From the NCBI GenBank assembly GCA_017518705.1, contig JAFWUC010000056.1, positions 3,155 through 67,154 of the forward strand: a stretch of DNA of 64,000 nucleotides, in the 5' to 3' direction. The notes beneath the pieces were generated by a model, which did not search any database, was not told the origin of the DNA, and saw nothing but the letters and a program-made list of their open reading frames with translations. Shown in pieces: positions 59,783 to 64,000 of the stretch. Numbering within the stretch: position 1 is the first letter of the stretch; each line of letters starts with the position of its first letter. A program made the translations under genes and the position numbers. This DNA is from Clostridia bacterium (GTDB taxonomy: Bacteria; Bacillota_A; Clostridia; Christensenellales; Aristaeellaceae).

Positions 59783-62254
59783 GTGAAAAAGCTTGCCGCC
59801 GCGCTGATGACGCTGCTTGCGCTGCTGGGGCTCACTGCCCTGGCGGACGGGCTCGTTTTGCCCGAAAGCGCGGTCAGGATCGAGTCCGAGGCGTTTTCGG
59901 GCGCCCCGGCGAGCTGGGTGTACATCCCCGAAGGGGTCACCTATGTGGCTCCCGACGCTTTCTCCGACAGCGTCGCGACCGTTTACGGCTACAGGGACAG
60001 CGCGGGGCAGGCGTACGCTTCGGATACCGGGCGCGAGTTTTTTGACGTGGGCATTTACGATATAGAGGTCGCCTGTCCTCCCCACGTGCCCGCGGGCATG
60101 GGCTTTACGGCGAGCGTGACGTACGAGAGCCTGCTGGATGTCAGCGCCGTGTGGGAACTCGTTAAGGACGGGCAGACAGTGTCTTCCTCCGTAAGCGGAG
60201 CGCTGACCATGGGCCAGGAAGGGGAGTTCGACCTTAGATTGACCCTCACCAACGCCTACGCCCGGGTGACCAAACTGTACCCTGCGTTCGTGAGCGTGAT
60301 GCAGCCCGCGCTGCCCGTGAGCGAACACGCGGAAGTGGCGCTGGGATACGAAGCCGCGATAATCAGCCCCGACGAGACGCGGCAGTACACGCTGGTCTCG
60401 TCGAATACCAAGGCGCTGTCGGTGAACGGCACCAAGGTGAAGGGACTGAAGGAAGGCGTTTACGACGTAAGCGTTACGGTGTTCGAAGGCGAGTATCCGG
60501 TCTCATCGGTGATACCCGTGGAGGTCTACCCGACCGTCACGTCCATAGACTGCCCCGCGCCGGAATTCTTGTACCCCGGGGAAAACTGCCGCCTGGTGCC
60601 CGTGGCGCTGCCGGAAAGGGCTAGGTACAGGGACGTGGAAATTACCCTGCTCAGCGGTCCTGCGGTACTGGGCGAGGACGGATATGCGGAGTTTACGGGG
60701 GTGGGCACGGCGGTGTTCAGCCTCTCCTCGGTCGATATGAGCGTTACGCTGGAGATCCCCGTGGTGCCATATCCTACGGCTCTTGCGTTTGAGGAAGACA
60801 GCGTCAAGGTGGCTATCGGAGGCAGCATCGCCCCGTATCCCACGGTATATCCCGAGGGCAGCCGCATAAGGCTCACCTGGCACAGCGTGAATTCCCAGGT
60901 GGCGAGCGTGGACGCGTCCGGACGGGTGTACGGCCTGAGCCTGGGCGACAGTCTTATTTCTTGCCAAGGCGAGGGGCTGACGGCTTCATATACCGCCAAA
61001 GCGCGCAGGGGCTATGACAGCCTGGTGATGTCCAGCCCGTTCACGCACCTGCGCCCGGGGGAGAGCGACACGCTGGAGCTGCAGTGCTACCCCGAGGACG
61101 CCGAAATGCAGGGCGTCACCTGGACGAGCGCGGACACCTCCGTGGCCGTGGTGGACCAGTTTGGGCGGGTCACCGCCGTGGGTCCCGGCTCATCCGTGAT
61201 CACCGCCCGGGCGGACTCCGGCGTAAGCGCGGCGTTCACCGTAAGGGTGTTCAACTACGGCACGGTCACGGGCATAAGCCTGGGACACGACAGGATATAT
61301 GTGGAAGCCGGACAGACTAAGCCGCTGGAACTGACGGTGTACCCGGAGGGCGAGATTCCGGTGATTTGGACGTCTTCCGCGCCGGGCACCCTGACGGTGG
61401 ATTCTGAGGGCAACATAACGGGCGTAAAGAGCGGCACGGCCACCGTGACCGCGAAGATGGAGGGCAATTCCTCCGTCGCGGCGAGCGTGCAGGTCAACGT
61501 GCTGAGCACGGACGTGGTGCTCACGATGCCCCGGATGCGGACGGGCTTGAGCGAGATAGAAGCCAATCGCGCCAAGATAAACGCGGTCAGGAACTGCGCG
61601 CTCAACGAAGTGGACCGCATGCACGCCACGGGCAAGTTTTCCGCGAGTCAGGCCAGCGGGCGCAAGCAGGTGATAAACAACGCCTTCGACTGCCTGGACT
61701 TCCCCTGGATGACCCTTTCCAACCAGGCATACTGGAAGAAAGCCAACGACGAGGGCGGACTCAAGATCTTCCGCCCCGGCGTGGTGTACTACGGCATGCC
61801 CTACATAAGCGGCGTATACGAATACCAGCGCCAGTACAACCCCGCAAAGGCGGTGCGCGAAAACAGGTTCTACCTGTCGGACAGCGGCAGGTACTACATA
61901 CTCAACCAGAACAACCTGTACGAGGGCAAGTATGTGGGAAGCGACTGCTCCAGCCTGGTGGCCATGTGCTATTACGGCACGGAGCGCAAGTGGCTGAACA
62001 CCCACTGGTTCTACACGGACAGCAGCTTCTACACCCTGCAGAAGACGGCGGAACTGCGCCCGGGCGACATCATCGTAAAGGATTACAGCCACGTGGTCAT
62101 GTTCCTGTATTACGCCAACGAGGAGCATACCCAGATCGTCATGATCGAAAACGGCGGAGACGCCTGGGGCACCAACACGGTGAGCGTGAACACGTACCCG
62201 ATAAGCTATTATTACAACAGGGGCTTTATCCCCAGAAGATGCAGCGGATGGTAA
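59783..62254 (+). CDS. Secreted BIG2-repeat protein with C-terminal NlpC/P60-like peptidase
   Basis: This 823-residue protein uses a GTG start after GAAGGAGACGCC. A signal peptide (LAAALMTLLALLGLTALA) and a short leucine-rich module (LPESAVRIESEAFSG) lead. Several bacterial Ig-like BIG2 domains follow, the clearest with VTWTSADTSVAVVDQFGRVT and IPVIWTSSAPGTLTVDSEGN. The C-terminal domain from about residue 585 has Cys722 in VGSDCSSLVAMCY and His770 in DYSHVVMFLYY. That is the Cys-His layout of NlpC/P60-type wall hydrolases. It probably trims peptidoglycan stems. NamZ and PIG-L genes are convergent downstream. Confidence 0.82.
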   Translation: MKKLAAALMTLLALLGLTALADGLVLPESAVRIESEAFSGAPASWVYIPEGVTYVAPDAFSDSVATVYGYRDSAGQAYASDTGREFFDVGIYDIEVACPPHVPAGMGFTASVTYESLLDVSAVWELVKDGQTVSSSVSGALTMGQEGEFDLRLTLTNAYARVTKLYPAFVSVMQPALPVSEHAEVALGYEAAIISPDETRQYTLVSSNTKALSVNGTKVKGLKEGVYDVSVTVFEGEYPVSSVIPVEVYPTVTSIDCPAPEFLYPGENCRLVPVALPERARYRDVEITLLSGPAVLGEDGYAEFTGVGTAVFSLSSVDMSVTLEIPVVPYPTALAFEEDSVKVAIGGSIAPYPTVYPEGSRIRLTWHSVNSQVASVDASGRVYGLSLGDSLISCQGEGLTASYTAKARRGYDSLVMSSPFTHLRPGESDTLELQCYPEDAEMQGVTWTSADTSVAVVDQFGRVTAVGPGSSVITARADSGVSAAFTVRVFNYGTVTGISLGHDRIYVEAGQTKPLELTVYPEGEIPVIWTSSAPGTLTVDSEGNITGVKSGTATVTAKMEGNSSVAASVQVNVLSTDVVLTMPRMRTGLSEIEANRAKINAVRNCALNEVDRMHATGKFSASQASGRKQVINNAFDCLDFPWMTLSNQAYWKKANDEGGLKIFRPGVVYYGMPYISGVYEYQRQYNPAKAVRENRFYLSDSGRYYILNQNNLYEGKYVGSDCSSLVAMCYYGTERKWLNTHWFYTDSSFYTLQKTAELRPGDIIVKDYSHVVMFLYYANEEHTQIVMIENGGDAWGTNTVSVNTYPISYYYNRGFIPRRCSGW

Positions 62255-62256
62255 AC

Positions 62257-62282
62257 AAAAGGCGGCCGTAAGGCCGCCTTTT
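62257..62282. terminator. Bidirectional terminator
   Basis: AAAAGGCGGCC, loop GTAA, GGCCGCCTTTT, between the BIG2/P60 gene and the convergent NamZ-like gene. Confidence 0.85.
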
Positions 62283-62295
62283 CGGCATCCGGTTT

Positions 62296-63411
62296 TTATT
62301 TGTACAGCATTATTTCCTTCGCGTCTTCGTACCAGGCGAGGAGCTTGGGAGCTTCGCCCGAAATGAGCTCTTCGGGCGATCTGTCCGTTTCTGCAAAGTC
62401 TTTTATGCCCGTAAGGCGGTCTATCGAGCCGGTCCAGCCGAAACTTTCGCCCGCCAGTTTCCTTATCTCGTCCAGCAGGGTGAAACCCATGAGGGGAGCG
62501 TCCGTCCGCTCCGGGTCCGTCACATAGATCTGTACGCCGCAGCAGAGCTCGCCCGCGAACTTGCTGCACGAGGGGGTAAAGTACGCGCTCCTGAAATAAT
62601 AGCCGGGCAGTTTTTTGCCGTTCATAACTGCCGCGAGCGCGTCGCCGTCTATAAACGGCGCGCCTATCAGCTCGAAGGGCAGCACCGTGCCGCGCCCCTC
62701 GGAAATGTTGGTGCCCTCGAATATGCAGGTGCCGGGGTAAACGTTGAGCGCGTGCAGTGTGGACAGGTTGGGGGAGGGCGGCACGAACAGGCGGCCGGTG
62801 TCCGCGTAGTACATGCTCCTGTTCCAGCCCTCCATGGGGATCACCGTCAGGTCCAGGTCGAGCTTCAGCCTGCGCTTCACCCACAGGGCGTATTCGCCCA
62901 CGGTCAAAGCGTAACGGGTGGGGATGGGGAAGCGCCCCACGAAAGAGGAGACGCTTTCGTCCAGCAGCGTGCCCTGCACCTGCAGGCCGCCCAGGGGGTT
63001 GGGCCGGTCCAGCACCACAACTTTCTTGCCCGCCTTCGCGCAGTCCTCCATGGCGTCGGACAGGGAATAGATGAACGTGTAGAAGCGCGCGCCGGCATCC
63101 TGTATGTCGTAGACCAGGGTATCGAAGGCGCCAAGCGCGGCCTCGGGCAGGTGGGTGCTGCCGCCGTAGCAGGAATACACGGTCACGCCGGTCTTTTCGT
63201 CGGTGAAGCTGTCCACCTTTTCGCCGGCGGGCACGCAGCCGCGCACGCCGTGCTCGCAGGCCAGAAGCGCGGTAAGGCGGCCGCTTGCGGCCAGTATGTC
63301 CACCGCGGACACGCCGCGGGCGTCGATGCCCGTGGGGTTGGTCATCAGGCCTATGCGCCCCGGGGCGGCTGCGGGAAACGAAGGCAGCCGGTCTAAGCCC
63401 AGCAGCACCAT
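62296..63411 (-). CDS. NamZ-like exo-beta-N-acetylmuramidase (DUF1343, GH171)
   Basis: The 371-residue protein opens with VLLGLDRLPSFPAAAPGRIG and has the family landmarks GLMTNPTGIDARG, LLACEHGVRG, VVLDRPNPLGG and SRGTVLPFELIG-like EGRGTVLPFELIGAP. NamZ removes MurNAc from non-reducing ends of peptidoglycan fragments. There is no signal peptide, so it may recycle imported muropeptides, or the family start may differ. Its ATG overlaps the stop of the PIG-L gene, indicating an operon with that deacetylase. Confidence 0.9.
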   Translation of the reverse strand: MVLLGLDRLPSFPAAAPGRIGLMTNPTGIDARGVSAVDILAASGRLTALLACEHGVRGCVPAGEKVDSFTDEKTGVTVYSCYGGSTHLPEAALGAFDTLVYDIQDAGARFYTFIYSLSDAMEDCAKAGKKVVVLDRPNPLGGLQVQGTLLDESVSSFVGRFPIPTRYALTVGEYALWVKRRLKLDLDLTVIPMEGWNRSMYYADTGRLFVPPSPNLSTLHALNVYPGTCIFEGTNISEGRGTVLPFELIGAPFIDGDALAAVMNGKKLPGYYFRSAYFTPSCSKFAGELCCGVQIYVTDPERTDAPLMGFTLLDEIRKLAGESFGWTGSIDRLTGIKDFAETDRSPEELISGEAPKLLAWYEDAKEIMLYK

Positions 63412-64000
63412 CAGACTTCACCCCTCGTGCGCTTCATGTATCCGTCTATATCGAAGGCGGTGGCGTACTCGCACTTGTTGAGCGCGCCGCGCATGCGGGC
63501 GAGCCCCTCGTAGAACTGCAGGTACTTGAAGTCGCGGCTGTGCTCGGTGAGGTACAGCTGCTTTACGGCGGCCTTCCAGTCCTCGAACACATCGCTCACG
63601 TCGAAGTACAGGTAGGGCGTGAAGCCTTCGGAATCCTCCCAGTTCTCGGCGTACAGCCACCTTTTTATCGGCGCGGGAGGCATGGGACGGGCAAACGTGG
63701 GCAGGGAAGCGAAGAATACCGCGTCCTGAGCCAGGTGGCTGGCAACGATGTGATCCTTGTGCATGGAGTTTTTCCAGTGGCACAGCACCGTGTCCACCTT
63801 GTAGGAGCGCATTATGTCGCCGATCTTTACGGCCAGGTCCTGGGAATAGTTGAGCTCCCCGTCGGGGGTGTCCAGCACCACGCTGTCCCCGGAAAACGCT
63901 TTGGCGAATGAAGCCGCGCTTTCCACGTTCATCTGCCTGAATTCATCCATGGGGATGTGGGGCGGACAGCCCCTTTCTCCCGCCGTCAGGTCCAGCGTAA
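63411..64000 (-). CDS. PIG-L/LmbE-family deacetylase, N-terminal part outside window
   Basis: About 196 residues are visible, starting within TLDLTAGERGCPPHIP, so the gene begins beyond the window edge. The second metal motif is seen in MHKDHIVASHLAQDA; the first, HPDDE-type motif must lie upstream. Family members remove acetyl groups from N-acetylglucosamine-type sugars with zinc. Its stop overlaps the NamZ-like start. Together they suggest recycling of amino sugars from peptidoglycan (inference). Confidence 0.88.
   Translation of the reverse strand, partial: TLDLTAGERGCPPHIPMDEFRQMNVESAASFAKAFSGDSVVLDTPDGELNYSQDLAVKIGDIMRSYKVDTVLCHWKNSMHKDHIVASHLAQDAVFFASLPTFARPMPPAPIKRWLYAENWEDSEGFTPYLYFDVSDVFEDWKAAVKQLYLTEHSRDFKYLQFYEGLARMRGALNKCEYATAFDIDGYMKRTRGEV

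Noticed and set aside
61190..63421. 743-residue minus-strand open frame
   Set aside because: It spans parts of two real genes in wrong frames and has no recognisable domain.

Overview
The window looks like the chromosome of an anaerobic, GC-rich Bacillota bacterium of the class Clostridia. The order may be Christensenellales; that is inferred from gene content and the style of the secreted repeat proteins, not from a marker tree. Supporting signs are the gene order ylxM-ffh-rpsP-khpA, the tig-clpP-clpX block, a flavodiiron protein fused to flavin reductase and rubredoxin beside a desulfoferrodoxin, glycoside hydrolases typical of gut plant-glycan users (GH4, GH51, GH130, an MGH1-like enzyme) and a cell envelope served by LCP, NamZ-type and NlpC/P60-like proteins.

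Layout. 1-1216: the edge of a probable mobile element, with a divergent HTH regulator, an operator-rich gap, a frameshifted sigma-like regulator and an unknown gene. 1368-6487: aspartate kinase, ybaB, recR, a short alanyl-tRNA synthetase and a short-chain dehydrogenase. 6712-10990: ABC exporter, asnA and ychF. 11001-15740: three paralogous secreted leucine-rich-repeat genes separated by nested hairpin repeats, then a UPF0489 gene. 15823-20999: tRNA-Gln, tRNA-Glu, surE, a membrane protein, an MntR-like regulator, a repeat-filled gap, two CNNM-type transporters and a 43-residue protein. 21293-25097: oxygen and superoxide defence genes and a DMT transporter. 25098-30766 (minus strand): clpX, clpP, tig, khpA, rpsP, ffh and ylxM. 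30912-35895: a divergent GH4 / MGH1-like pair and an ion transporter. 35965-45457: TerD, a URO-D-family enzyme with an MFS carrier, rhomboid, exonuclease III, then an XpaC / TelA / LemA-like / TPM membrane-stress cluster and a RhaM-like protein. 45479-53560: pepT, an RCC1-like secreted protein, Mrp, GH130, LCP, a secreted propeller-like protein and a GH51 arabinofuranosidase. 53652-53876: three tRNA-Gly genes. 53923-64000: secreted MBL protein, NAGPA-type phosphodiester glycosidase, metG, a radical SAM protein, a BIG2 / NlpC-P60 wall protein, a NamZ-like muramidase and a PIG-L deacetylase cut by the window edge.

Most of the window is housekeeping. The least explained part is 11001-18560. There LRR paralogues and several genes are followed by chains of hairpins whose stem sequences differ between copies while the pairing is kept, together with arrays of 7-base repeats that often begin at or just after stop codons.
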